Shown piece after piece: positions 34,965-45,310 of a DNA stretch of 64,000 bases (position 1 is the first letter of the stretch; the number at the start of each line of letters is the position of its first letter). Below the pieces are notes generated by a model. The model was given only the letters and a program-made list of their open reading frames with translations. It ran no database searches and was not told the DNA's origin. This DNA is from Serpula lacrymans var. lacrymans S7.9 (lineage: Eukaryota; Basidiomycota; Agaricomycetes; Boletales; Serpulaceae), in contig NW_006763291.1 in NCBI RefSeq assembly GCF_000218685.1, positions 953,789-1,017,788 on the forward strand, given 5' to 3'. The position numbers and the translations under genes are program-made.

Positions 34965-35883
34965 GTTGATTGGTAGCATGGACAGGTGTCAATAACGAAG
35001 CGAATATTCAAAAAGACTCGCCTTTGCGCCACACAGGCACAGTGCCACGTGGAATAGTAATTAATATTGCCCTTTTTGAACTTGTGGCTGATCAGCACCA
35101 CCTCTATTAGGCAATCCAGTCACGCTCACCTTTGCTTTTCCATCCGGTACTTTCCGCGTTTCGGCATTTCGGCAAATTTTCGCGTCGCCACTGGCTACAC
35201 ATTGCATTGCGCCCTCGCTTTTGTCGTTTCCCTTACTCCCCTTCCTTTGCCTAGCCCCACCATGGGCCCCTTCCTCTCCTTTTTATTCTCACCTGACGGT
35301 CGTTTCTGGGTCCCCATTTTAGTTCACCTCCTCGTCACCTCCACCCTCCTCCTCCTCATCTTCTTTGCTCCCCCACCATTTCTGATGTCACCACTTCCTA
35401 TCCGCTTCCGTCGCCGATCCGTTGACTACCACGTGCCACTGCTGATATCAGCAAAGCCCCGGCGGCCGGTCCAAATAGGGCAACAGGTCCATCTTTATGA
35501 CGTCGATCTACCATCATATACTATCAAAACATCGGTCGCTCGTCTTGCCTGGTTGGAGCGTGGGTGGGTAATTTTTGAGCTGGAGAAGGTTCATCCCCTT
35601 GCGTCGCCCATGTTCATCGCGGTCCCATTCACTTGGGTACACTTATCTTTTGTCCATTGTCTTCGCTACAGCTACACCTACCACACGCTGCCTGGGACTC
35701 ACTTGTTCCAAATTGGAACTACTCCTCTCCCTCCCTCGTTTGATCAGGTGGTCCAACACAACCAGTCCATTGGTAAGGCCATGGAACTGTCGGATTTGGA
35801 CTAGGTGGTGGACCGGTGGCTCCAGTTTCTTTTTTTTCAGCAGAACATTCATTTACAGTGCGATTATTTTTGATTTTTGAATC
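34965..35883 (+). repeat. Unclassified 0.92-kb dispersed repeat, copy 1
   Basis: Nearly identical over its length to 63095-64000, apart from a short deletion and point changes in the other copy. It begins GTTGATTGGTAGCATGG in both. The true 3' end is unknown because the second copy leaves the window while still matching. It carries one long open frame on the plus strand (see next entry). Not an LTR of the chromovirus family seen here, and no terminal inverted repeats noticed. Confidence 0.8.
35067..35804 (+). CDS. Repeat-encoded ORF, putative membrane protein, 245 aa
   Basis: Intact open frame inside repeat copy 1. I do not recognise the family. It has a hydrophobic core (FWVPILVHLLVTSTLLLLIF followed by FAPPPFLM) that could be one or two membrane helices. 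A C-terminal half follows with RRPVQIGQQVHLYDVDLPSY and LERGWVIFELEKVHPL. The same frame in copy 2 is broken by an 11-nt deletion. The residue order is preserved between copies despite many silent and CpG-type changes. An internal ATG (MGPFLSFLFS) is an alternative start. It could also be chance coding within a non-coding repeat. Confidence 0.4.
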   Translation: MPFLNLWLISTTSIRQSSHAHLCFSIRYFPRFGISANFRVATGYTLHCALAFVVSLTPLPLPSPTMGPFLSFLFSPDGRFWVPILVHLLVTSTLLLLIFFAPPPFLMSPLPIRFRRRSVDYHVPLLISAKPRRPVQIGQQVHLYDVDLPSYTIKTSVARLAWLERGWVIFELEKVHPLASPMFIAVPFTWVHLSFVHCLRYSYTYHTLPGTHLFQIGTTPLPPSFDQVVQHNQSIGKAMELSDLD

Positions 35884-37213
35884 ATTTTAATGGACACATA
35901 TTTTTTTAGAATGCCTGACTGACAATAAAGGAACTGTGTTGATACTGATAGTGTTTTGCCTTGCCCTTTTTTTTACTGCATCTTCTCATGACATCATGAT
36001 TTTCCTGCTCTCCTTTTGCTATTGGACTTTACTTTATGGCTGTACAAACCTGTGATATTACTCACAGCATTTATTGTTCTATCCCTTTCTTTTCTTTTTT
36101 TGACAATCTTATCCTGTACTACCTACGCAGGATTCGTCAGCGTACATTCCTTCCTTCATATTCTTTCTCATTCTTTTTGCACAGCTATACTGTGCATAGC
36201 CTACTTCTTTTTTACTATATAAACCCCTGTATTTTACCTTGTAAAAAAAAAAAACAAGAACTCCAATCCAGACTTCTTCTCTACTCTCAAGTTCACTACT
36301 CTGCTACTTGTGATCCAGTGTGGTCACAACACTTCCCACTTTTACCACTGTCAACTGCTGTCATCGTCACTCGTCACTTTTTGAAAGTCATTGTCATCCC
36401 TTTCGATTAGAGTCCTTCTGAGCACTACAGTTTGTGCGTCAGGAGCCTGCTATCACTGGGAACCTTGTCACCTCGTCATCCTCGTCGTTCTCAAACCTAC
36501 CTTGTGCTACCATTAGCAAGGTAGTGCTCGTCTATACTCGCCACAAAGCACCTATCTTCCTATAAATTCAACTATCCCTCCTCCTCAAAACCCACACTCA
36601 TACACCTCTGGGTTTTACTTTGAAGGATCTTTATACGTACCACCCCACGAACAACCAGACCACTCCACTGTTCTAGGAGGCAAAGCCCATAAACAAGTTC
36701 CGTGGAATCTGGGAGGATTGTGTGTTAGTTTGTTTTGTGTGTGGTTTTCTAACTACAGTTCTCATCATCGACAACGGTACTGCCAGAGTGCCAGAATTTG
36801 ACCTTGATGTAATGTTCCTGTGATTAAATTTCCTGCTTATCTTAAAATGCCAATATGATGTTCATGCTGACATTCATAATGTATTTTGTGCCAGAGCTGG
36901 TCCAATCCGCAGTATTATCAGGCCAATAGTTAGTTTACCAATTATATTTTTGCCAAAACTGTAACCTTATCATCCCAGAACACATCTTGTCCCAATCTTT
37001 TCAGTTTCCTGATGGTAGCACCAGGGTAACCACATGATATTAGGCAGAATGATTTGAAGGTGCGAGGAAGGAAAGGAAGCATTAACATAAATGGGTAATA
37101 ACTAAAAGGTCCTTGGAAAACGCAGCGGACATTTGTGCTCTGAAAACCTGGAACCTACAGGTTCAGGAACACTAAAATTTCCCTGACTGCAGAAGTGTGA
37201 TCAGATGTTCCCT
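35884..37213. other. Repeat-island sequence without recognised genes
   Basis: T- and C-rich sequence with a TATATAAA box near 36216-36223 and a poly-A run at 36242-36253, an arrangement seen in LTR or Pol II promoter/leader regions. It may be a leader or LTR of another element, but I found no partner copy in the window. 36400-37213 shows no coding frame. Confidence 0.35.
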
Positions 37214-37420
37214 TCAATCAACCGCAAGTGGACTTGGACTCCAGAATTCAAAGGTTTCAACTACTGGATAAGCTTTCTTGATGTGTTCGTTTATATAACG
37301 GTAATCTGTTACCTTGTGCTTTCCCCCGTCTTTCTTGGGTACAGGGACTAACACTCTCATCAGGTTTATCTCCACAAATTGCACTCTATAAATACAGATA
37401 TCGTAAGGTTTAAGGACCAT
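37214..37420 (-). pseudogene. Reverse-transcriptase fragment
   Basis: Frame contains RVLVPVPKKDGGKHKVTDYR followed by YINEHIKKAYPV. This is the KKDG..R...DYR..N....K..YP block at the start of a Ty3/gypsy-type reverse transcriptase. No catalytic YxDD region and no other pol domains follow. Its sequence differs from the pol relic at 60.6-63.1 kb, so it comes from another element. It lies 115 bp from the 3' end of the SHMT gene. Confidence 0.6.
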
Positions 37421-37534
37421 GTTGAATGTACCTCTACATCGTCACCCCCATGCCAATAAAGTGAGCGTTGAATCTTCCTTTCCAAAGGACTACGAGAAAA
37501 TCGAGCCTCCTCCGCAAATGCAACGTCTACAACC

Positions 37535-39441
37535 CTATAGATCCTCCTCCTCAATACCCGCAGGCCGCTGGAGTGAAGAAACGTCAACACCAGGCAATGG
37601 CCACCTACGCGCAAACTCCATCACGTCCCTCTTCAGCTCCTTCACCTTCTTCGCGCCCTCCTTACCCTCCACCTCCGTAGTCGCGACACGCACAAAGTCC
37701 TTCAACATCTTCGACCCTGCCTCCTTCTGCAGAAGAAGCGCGAGCTGGACAGCACGGTGGAGGAAATCGGCGACGATTTTGATGTCGGATTCGAGCATGT
37801 TGCGAGAGGTGAGAGCGGATGTGCCGAGACGGATACCACCGGGGGTTTGGGCGGAGGCGTCACCAGAGACGGCATTTTCTAAATTATATAATGACTAATC
37901 GTGACGATTGAAGATGAGGATGGATCGCTTACTGTTGATAGTGATACCCAAAAGGTCACAGACTTTTTCTACCTTGCTGCCGGTCAAACCCAAAGGACGG
38001 AGGTCCCAGAGAACGAGGTGATTGTCGGTACCACCAGTCTGGAGTTTGTAGCCATGCTCCATCAAATCAGATGCAAGCGTCCGTGCGTTTGCGATAACCT
38101 GCTTCGCGTAAACGCGGAAGGAAGGTTGTGCAACTTGAAGCAAGGCAGTGGCGACAGCAGCAATCGTCTACATACACAACAAGTTAGGAGCAAAGAAACG
38201 ACAACACCAAAAGACCGCGTACGTTGTTGTGAGGACCACCCTGGCAAGCTGGGAAGACAGCGTCATTGACGCGCTTCTCAAGTTCATTGCCACTGGCAGT
38301 GTCTCTCCTGAAAAAGATGAGACCCGCACGAGGACCACGAAGTGTCTTGTGACTAAAAATGAGCGACTGTTAGCTTGTTGCATTTGCATGCGATGGAATG
38401 AAGAAAAGGCTAACGTAGTAGTGGTGACAACATCACAGTACTGGAATGGGTCATTCAGCTCTTGAGCAGCAACGAGACCGCTGGTGTGAGCGATATCAGC
38501 CATGAGCCATGCACCCTCCTTTTCGGTGATCTTTTTGAGTGCTCCATAGTCCCAATCACGTGGGTACGCAGAGGCACCACAGATGACGAGACGGGGCTTG
38601 AAGATCTTAGCTTGCTGAGCCAATGCGGTGTAGTCAATCAGATGGGTGTCCGGGTGAATGGCATATGGTAGGGACTGGAAGTAGATTGAGGAAGCGGTCA
38701 TCTTCTTCTTTGCAGTCTAGATGATATTACGGAAGGCATGTCGTAAGAGGGGAACGAATAAGAAAGACTCGATAACGTACGTAATAACCGTGGGTTAAAT
38801 GACCACCGTCTGGGAGACCAAGACCCATGAGACGGTCCTGGGGCTGGCAAAGAGCAGTCAAGGCCGCGAAACTTCAGGGAATATTAGTCTGGTATTAGGT
38901 CTGGCGGATTGGTGAGCTTACTTTGCAGTCTGAAGGTGTGTAACTATTAGAATACGCGTTGTAATAAAGTGATGATAAATCACTTACACTACCAGAGTAA
39001 GGTTGGACGTTGACACCCCATGTTGCGGGATCGAGGTTGAAGGCTTCAAGTGCACGTTTCCGGCACAGAACCTCGAGTTCGTCGATGTATTCGTTACCAC
39101 CGTAATAACGAGCTGCAGGGAGTCCCTCAGAGTACTTGTTAGTCAAGATGGAGCCATTGGCTTCCATCGTTGCTCGACTAGTCAAGTTCTGATGTCCTAA
39201 TGTCAGGACGTTGAAGTAGCATGGTTGGTAACGTCAAACGGCACCTCTGACGCGATGAGCTCAAGACCAGAAAATTGCCTCCATGTTTCCTTATCGATGA
39301 TATTCTGAACCTCAGGATCTATCTCCGCAAGAGGTGCGTAAAGAACTTTGTTCTGTCATATACAGCCCCCGTATGAGCTGACTGCATAGAGTGGTGGTGT
39401 TAAATGAAACGCACAAAGTCAGGAGTGTTTGCTGTTGCCAT
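37535..39441 (-). CDS. SHM2: Serine hydroxymethyltransferase, cytosolic type
   Basis: PLP enzyme that converts serine and tetrahydrofolate to glycine and methylene-THF. Start [20 protein letters not shown] with no mitochondrial presequence, so cytosolic. Family blocks follow: [71 protein letters not shown] and CDVVTTTT joined across an intron to [14 protein letters not shown] (Schiff-base Lys). Then come [24 protein letters not shown] and [13 protein letters not shown]. Stop TAG at 37535-37537 after AGIEEEDL. Seven or more introns. Divergent from the CBM19 gene over 1.15 kb. The name follows yeast SHM2. Confidence 0.94.
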
Positions 39442-40591
39442 TTTTCTGATCCTATAGCTCAATCCAAGAGAGAGATGTGAGGAAGAAGGAGAAAGAGAGG
39501 AGGAGCGAAGAAGTGGTCGAGATAAAAGACGTAGCATCGAGAAATCAATTTGGGAGAAATCAAATTTAAGGGGGTTAACGTCCGAACAATCCGAAAACTT
39601 TCAAAAAAGGAAATTCAAATCGATATACTGCGATTTTCGGCCTAGAAAAAGAAAACTTTGTCCCGAGGAGCGAAAGCGAGTAATTGACGGTGGTATAGAC
39701 TCTTTACAGAGACTGTTCTGGGACAACCACTGTAGCGGAACTGAAGAAGCCGTTTCGGAGCTCCCGCGCAAACTTATCTAAATTTACCCTCCACTTTAAA
39801 TCCATATTTATATGCGGTTTTTCGTTTTCTTTGCGTAAATTATGCGTAAAAAGCATGTCGCTTGAACAGCAGGGAGGGACGATGTGGTAATAAGGAGTGC
39901 TTGAGTTCATGCTACAGGTCGCTCTCCAGAAAGACTCAGTGAGCGATCACATACCAGATCAATAAACACTCCGATCCAATGAAATTCTGTTGCGCTCAGC
40001 ACCAATGAAGTTCGAGACAAACACGCTTCAAAATTAGCAACAGAAAACAAAGGTATTCCTGGAATAAAGTTCTAAAAACAGATCAAATGAACGGCAACTT
40101 TGCAACGAGGATAGTATTATGACCGTCATCACGGTTCGCATCTAAAAGTCAATCACAACTGCATTCCTAGTTGTTTTGTTATGGGTGATTCTGAACATGT
40201 GGAGATTTGTAGAGACAACGCCACTCAAAGGGCTGCGGATATTTGTAGCTATTTATTAAAAAGCCTTTTGAACCCATAAAAGGACATTTAAGTGTCGCGG
40301 AGTTGAAATTCAGTACAACCTCAACAATGGCGGTTTTGTAGCTGCGGCAAAGGACAATAACACAGTTACCAAGACTCCACTCAGTAGTGGCATTGTCCAA
40401 AACATGGAATTAGTTGCATATATAATCGACCCCAAACGGTGATATGGCTTCCTCAGTTCCATACTCCCCCACGTTCTCTCTTTCTTGATTTTCCAGAGCC
40501 AGGTGCTCCGTCACACTCCATTCCGAGCCCATCATTTTACTAGATTTCTCTCATCTCGTCGCACATCAACTAGCATTCACCATTAAACATC
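39442..40591. promoter_or_regulatory. Divergent region, SHMT / CBM19 gene
   Basis: 1.15 kb containing both promoters. The 150 bp before the CBM19 start are pyrimidine-rich (40450-40590), with TATATAA near 40420 as a possible TATA element for that gene. No other gene or repeat noticed. Confidence 0.45.
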
Positions 40592-42238
40592 ATGGCTGCT
40601 TCATTTTTCAAGACCATTGTCATCTTCACGGCTCTTAACGCTTTATCAACCGCTAACGCTGCCCCCGCACTCATCTCGAACCATGTAGTCTCACGTGACA
40701 ATTCAAGTTCTACTACCAACAGCACTTCAGGTTTCTCCGTGAAACAAAACGCACTGGATGCGCAGAAACTAAACCTTCAATTCGCAAACTTGTCGGCATC
40801 TGATTCTTGCACTGGTAAGTCGGCTTTTTTACCGTAGGATTTGTCCGCATACTAACGATGTGCCCCAGATGGTCAACAAGCTTGCGTCAACTCTTCGTTT
40901 GCCCAATGCGTTGGCTCAACTTGGGAACTTACTCAGTGCTCTTCTGGGACCTCGTGCTTCGCTCTGCCCTTGGTTGCTAAGGCCGGTACCAGTCTGTCAT
41001 GTGATACACAGTCAGACGCTGTACTTCGCTTCCAGTCTGCTGGCGTCCAGGGTGGCACCACGGGACAAGGCAGCGGTAACAGTACAACCACCAATGGAAC
41101 CTCCACTTCTGTACTTCTGCCATCCACGTCAAGTTCGGCTTCCTCCGCAGACGTGACCTCCACTAGCGCTGTTATGAGCTCGGCGCAAACGACGGCCTCC
41201 CCCTCTTCTGAAACTGGTTTGGTCAGTCAGGAGGTTCCTGTCACGACGATAGTAATGAACAAGTTCCGCATGAAGCGGCAGTTTGGTACCGCCACTTCGT
41301 TCCCTGCCACATTTGCATTCGGAAACCCCACGGGCACTTCCAGTGTTCCCGTTTCTACCACGGAGTCTGTTCCTCAAGCCTCACAAACTGGATTAAACAA
41401 CACGACTCAGACATCTGACGCATTCTCTTCTTCACCTGTCCTCGATTCTACGTCTGCTCTATCGGCCTCTCCCACTGAGACGGGTGTATCGATCGGTCTG
41501 ACCGCTACTTCTGTACTCAATCCCACAGAAACGGGTGTATCCACAGGTTTACCCACCACCTCTCCCCTGGACCCTACCTCATCTGCACCCGTACTTGGTT
41601 CAACACCCCTAAGCACCCCGTCAGGAACGCTAACTTCCGCACCACTTGCTGGGTCAACCGCGGTTTCCTCTGGAACTCCGGCAGGAACTGTCACTGGAGC
41701 AGACGGTGTAGTCACTGTGAATGTAGTGGATACTGTATTCATCACAGTGACAGCTGGCGCGTCTAGCGCGTTGCCCTCCAATGGATCTCTCCCTACTGCA
41801 ACGGGGACTGGTTTGGGCGCTACCTTACCTTCTTCATCTGCTAGCGCGTCTGTCCCAGCGTCTGGCATTGTCGTCACACCGTCCGTTCCCGCAGCTACGA
41901 CAATTGACCTCAACAGTCCTGCTGCAACACCAACAAGTGGGACTACTTTGACTTCAAGCATTGCTTTATCCGGAACAGCCATCACTTCAGAAGGGGCATT
42001 CCCAAGTGCATCCGCTTTACCCTCTGCGGCTTCCGGATCAGCTTCGTCAGCTTCTGGAACCGCATCTTCCTTGCCCTCTGATACATTGGGTGATGTCAAT
42101 TCTTCATCACCGTCATCTGTCGAGCCAAGTCTCGCTTCCTCCCCCACGAGTGCCGTCCCCACTTCCAGCGCCACTTCGCCCTTCAACTTTATTACGGGCT
42201 TTGAGTCTCAAACAACTCCCACATCTCTCGCTGCCTAA
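40592..42238 (+). CDS. Secreted CBM19-like, Ser/Thr-rich cell-wall protein
   Basis: Signal peptide FKTIVIFTALNALSTANAAP. After one intron (about 40815-40867) comes a cysteine-patterned module: SC(T)DGQQACVNSSFAQC, WELTQCSSGTSCFALPLV, then GTSLSCDTQSDAVLRFQSAG. This matches the family 19 chitin-binding module found alone or with GH18 enzymes in basidiomycetes. The remaining roughly 350 residues are almost pure Ser/Thr/Pro/Ala/Val with short imperfect repeats (for example ETGVSIGLTATS and ETGVSTGLPTTS), expected to be heavily O-glycosylated. The C-terminus lacks a hydrophobic GPI signal. No catalytic domain. A wall-binding surface role is inferred. Confidence 0.78.
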
Positions 42239-42655
42239 GCCGTTGGCTCCATGGGCTTCTCGTCCCACTATATTTCCACATTATAAAGACGGACTTATCT
42301 TTGAGACGGACTTGGGTGGAATATACAAGTGACTGGATGATAGTTTTGGCTTGGTTTTTTATATACCGTTGACCGGGTACACTGTATCAATAGCTTTTAC
42401 AGTAACTAATGTATCATTCAGTTCGTTTCGAATATTCGAATACATGTAATTCAGAATGTTTGCTGATATTCTTCTAAGAGATAGCAAATACGGGGGAACC
42501 CGACAGGAGGCCAAACGTGTGCAAAGTATGTTCCTGCAAGTGCAAGACCCTCCGAGTCAGTCTGGGGCTATCCCGATAAACTTGCAGGTTAGCATCTGCA
42601 TGCTATCGATACATCGCTTGTACGCTAGACTTAGCCGGACGCCGTCGTCGTCGCC
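42239..42655. other. Spacer between CBM19 gene and next gene
   Basis: 417 bp with the 3' end of one gene and the promoter of the next in the same orientation. Nothing else seen. Confidence 0.4.
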
Positions 42656-44908
42656 ATGAGCGTCAATATGAATAACGTAAATGCGGTTTTGGACTCGCCA
42701 CCTTCAGAGCTACCCAAAGTCCTACCGCGTCTTTTTGCCAAACTGCTGGAGCCCAACCAGGATGCCGTGTTCCTTCAAAACTACACCGTAAGGCCAACCA
42801 TGCGTCAATCATAACTCTAGTCAAACCATCTTTCTATCAGGGTGCGATAAAATCTCGTTTCCGCAGTGAATACACACCTGGCGATGGCGTCCCGGGGCTC
42901 AGCACTCTCGGGAAAGCATGTTTGGCCTCTGGGATCGTAAGGACTATGCTTACCATCACCAAACAAAAAGTGAAATGTCCAAGCAGAGAACATCATATTG
43001 CTGGACACCATGCTTTAGACAGCTTGGTGCAGTTCCTTCAGACTGGAACGCTTCCAGAGAGACGGTCGATCTTGGAAGAGATGGTTCGGTACGACGCCGT
43101 TAATATCTGTCTGGAGGTAATTTAAACTATATACAGTCATATTCCTGTCTTTCTGGCTCAAAAATTTGTAGAAATTAGACAACGGCTTATGTTTTCATCG
43201 ACACTTGGCCGTCTCAGCCTTGCGTGCAATGGCCGGAGAGTCTTTCCTAGGAGAGAATATATCCCCATCTACAGCGGCAGATATTATTTACGCAATGTGT
43301 CAGTTTACATTGGAAGGACCAGCGAGCTTCGTACAAGAAATGGCGTCTCCTGCAACAGGTTGGCAGAGCCAAATGATCATGGGATCACAAGGGGTATGCT
43401 TACATCTGCCTGCTATGTCTTTTACTTTATTCAGCTACTGCAGATGAAGCCTGAGCGGTCTGGTCCTTATGGATGTCGTTACTATGCCATGGCACAAGAG
43501 TCGGCTCTTTGGGCGGCCCATGGTCTTCTCTGCAGGTCTCCTCCACCAAATCGTCAATTTTGTCTTGACATCCTCAAGAAAAAACCTGAAGTCCTTGACT
43601 TGCTGTTCGACTGTGCTGTCATGGACCGCCCTGCATGGTACCCAGAGATGGAAACGGATACAATCGCATGCGAAGTCTTGGCGCTACTATTCCACTACCC
43701 GCTTCATATAGTTCCAGGAGTATCGATGTCGCCAGCTATTGACGCCGCCTTCAAGGTACAGGAGTGGAAAACGATGGGTCAATCTCTAGCCATTCTCACT
43801 TCCCGTAAAGACTGGGCGGCGAAGATCATCGACGTTTGGGAAAAAGTGAAAGAAGAAGACTGGGGAAAGATTAAAAAGTATGTGTGCGCACGCTTGAAAT
43901 ATATATGTTTTTTTGACAGCCATCTGTTTAAAAGTATGTTTGACCGAGTTCAGAAGGAGTATTACACTCAAAACCCCCTTGACGAGAAAGCATTTCAACA
44001 GATATTCTCATATCGAGGTACACACCTATTGTTTCACTCTTTTGATCTAACTCGTTTTTACAACTTTTCCCATAGGTATATCTCGCATTGTGATACTGAG
44101 GCTCATCGCTACCGTAACGCATGCAGCTGACAGATGTGGCGTAACCAATGTCGAATTAGAATCCTTCCTACATATCGCGTACGAGGGGTCATTCAAAATC
44201 AAAGGGAGTGCAGACCATCTAAACGAAAAAGATGCCTACACCCTGATTGAACGCTCGGAAGAAGTTTTTCGCAGCCCGTTGTACACCGTAACTACGAAGC
44301 AGGCTGTCGATGACGTTCCTGAACATATTGCAGATGAGTCTGTGATGGGTCCCACAGCCTTGACTCGACTCTTGGTTAACTTGGCCCAACGCAATGTTTT
44401 TGACGTCATCCAAGGGCTGACAAAACCCCCCAAAGACCTTTCTTTCACGACTTCGCTTCAGCATATACAGCAAATCACTCACCCCGATGTCATCAGTCGG
44501 TTCCTGAAAATCGCCCTTCAAAGGGTGAAGGATCGGTGTGAAACTGGCCGTCGTCGCACACGCGAAAACGACCTTGACTATGCACGGGTGGCATTCACGA
44601 GTGCCGCTGAACTGGCTGCTGCGCTAGTGGCTTTTGATGACCTCACCAGAGGTAAATATTCTGAGGAGGTGCACGGCGCTCGCAGAGAGCTTGTTCTCTC
44701 TCTTGGAAATGCTTCAGAGATGGCCATGCGCAAGACACAATATCAAAGGGCTCTCAATTTTGCTCTGGGCGCGTTAACTGCTGCTGGACGTATACCCGCT
44801 GGAGACCTCCCAGTCGATTCAAGCGTAGTGGCAAAAAATCAGCGGCGGGTGAAACAAGCTCAAGAGGCTCTGGGATTACCGTCACTGCCTGCGTCACCAC
44901 CACAATGA
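42656..44908 (+). CDS. Large helical protein of unknown function
   Basis: Not recognised. A consistent spliced frame starts MSVNMNNVNAVLDSPPSELP, continues after a short intron with GAIKSRFRSEYTPGDGVPGL, then CFHRHLAVSALRAMAGESFL, CEVLALLFHYPLHIVPG and MFDRVQKEYYTQNPLDEKAF. It ends in a long last exon (about 44077-44908) with LESFLHIAYEGSFKIKGSAD, YARVAFTSAAELAAALVAFD and YQRALNFALGALTAAGR. It is leucine- and alanine-rich and looks all-helical, like ARM/TPR-type scaffolds and similar in style to the MYND proteins at 13.7-19.0 kb, but there is no zinc finger. No signal peptide or membrane helix. About six introns. Confidence 0.7.
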
Positions 44909-45310
44909 TACTACCCATAAGTTGCCCTCGTTGGAGGTTGTACTATTATCCCAGGATCATATCTCTACGGTGCTTGCTATTGTATTCAATCTGTATGTAA
45001 GCATGTACAGTACCAATGCAACCGATGAACGGGTGTGTTCTTCATTATCCCTTCGGTCTTATCTACGAGGTTCAAAAGCCACCGATATAGCTCATCTTGT
45101 TTATTCTGTTGCTCTGACAAGTCCAGCAAGGCCCTCAAATCTACGTGATTCTACTTGCAAGAGTGAAAGCGCGTGCTGTTGTGTAAATGGAAAGGCAGAT
45201 TGATAGTATATCAACTATACATATGTCACAGAATCATACAGGATGAACGAATTCGATTAAATATTCCGCAATCCATTGTCTTCTTACTTGTCCACACGGG
45301 TTAATGGAGA
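44909..45310. other. Convergent spacer before FET3
   Basis: 402 bp tail-to-tail spacer. No coding frame or repeat recognised. Confidence 0.5.

Noticed and set aside
41407..42186. A 259-codon minus-strand frame rich in Glu, Val and Gly
   Set aside because: Antisense shadow of the Ser/Thr/Pro repeats of the CBM19 protein; no start context or family resemblance.
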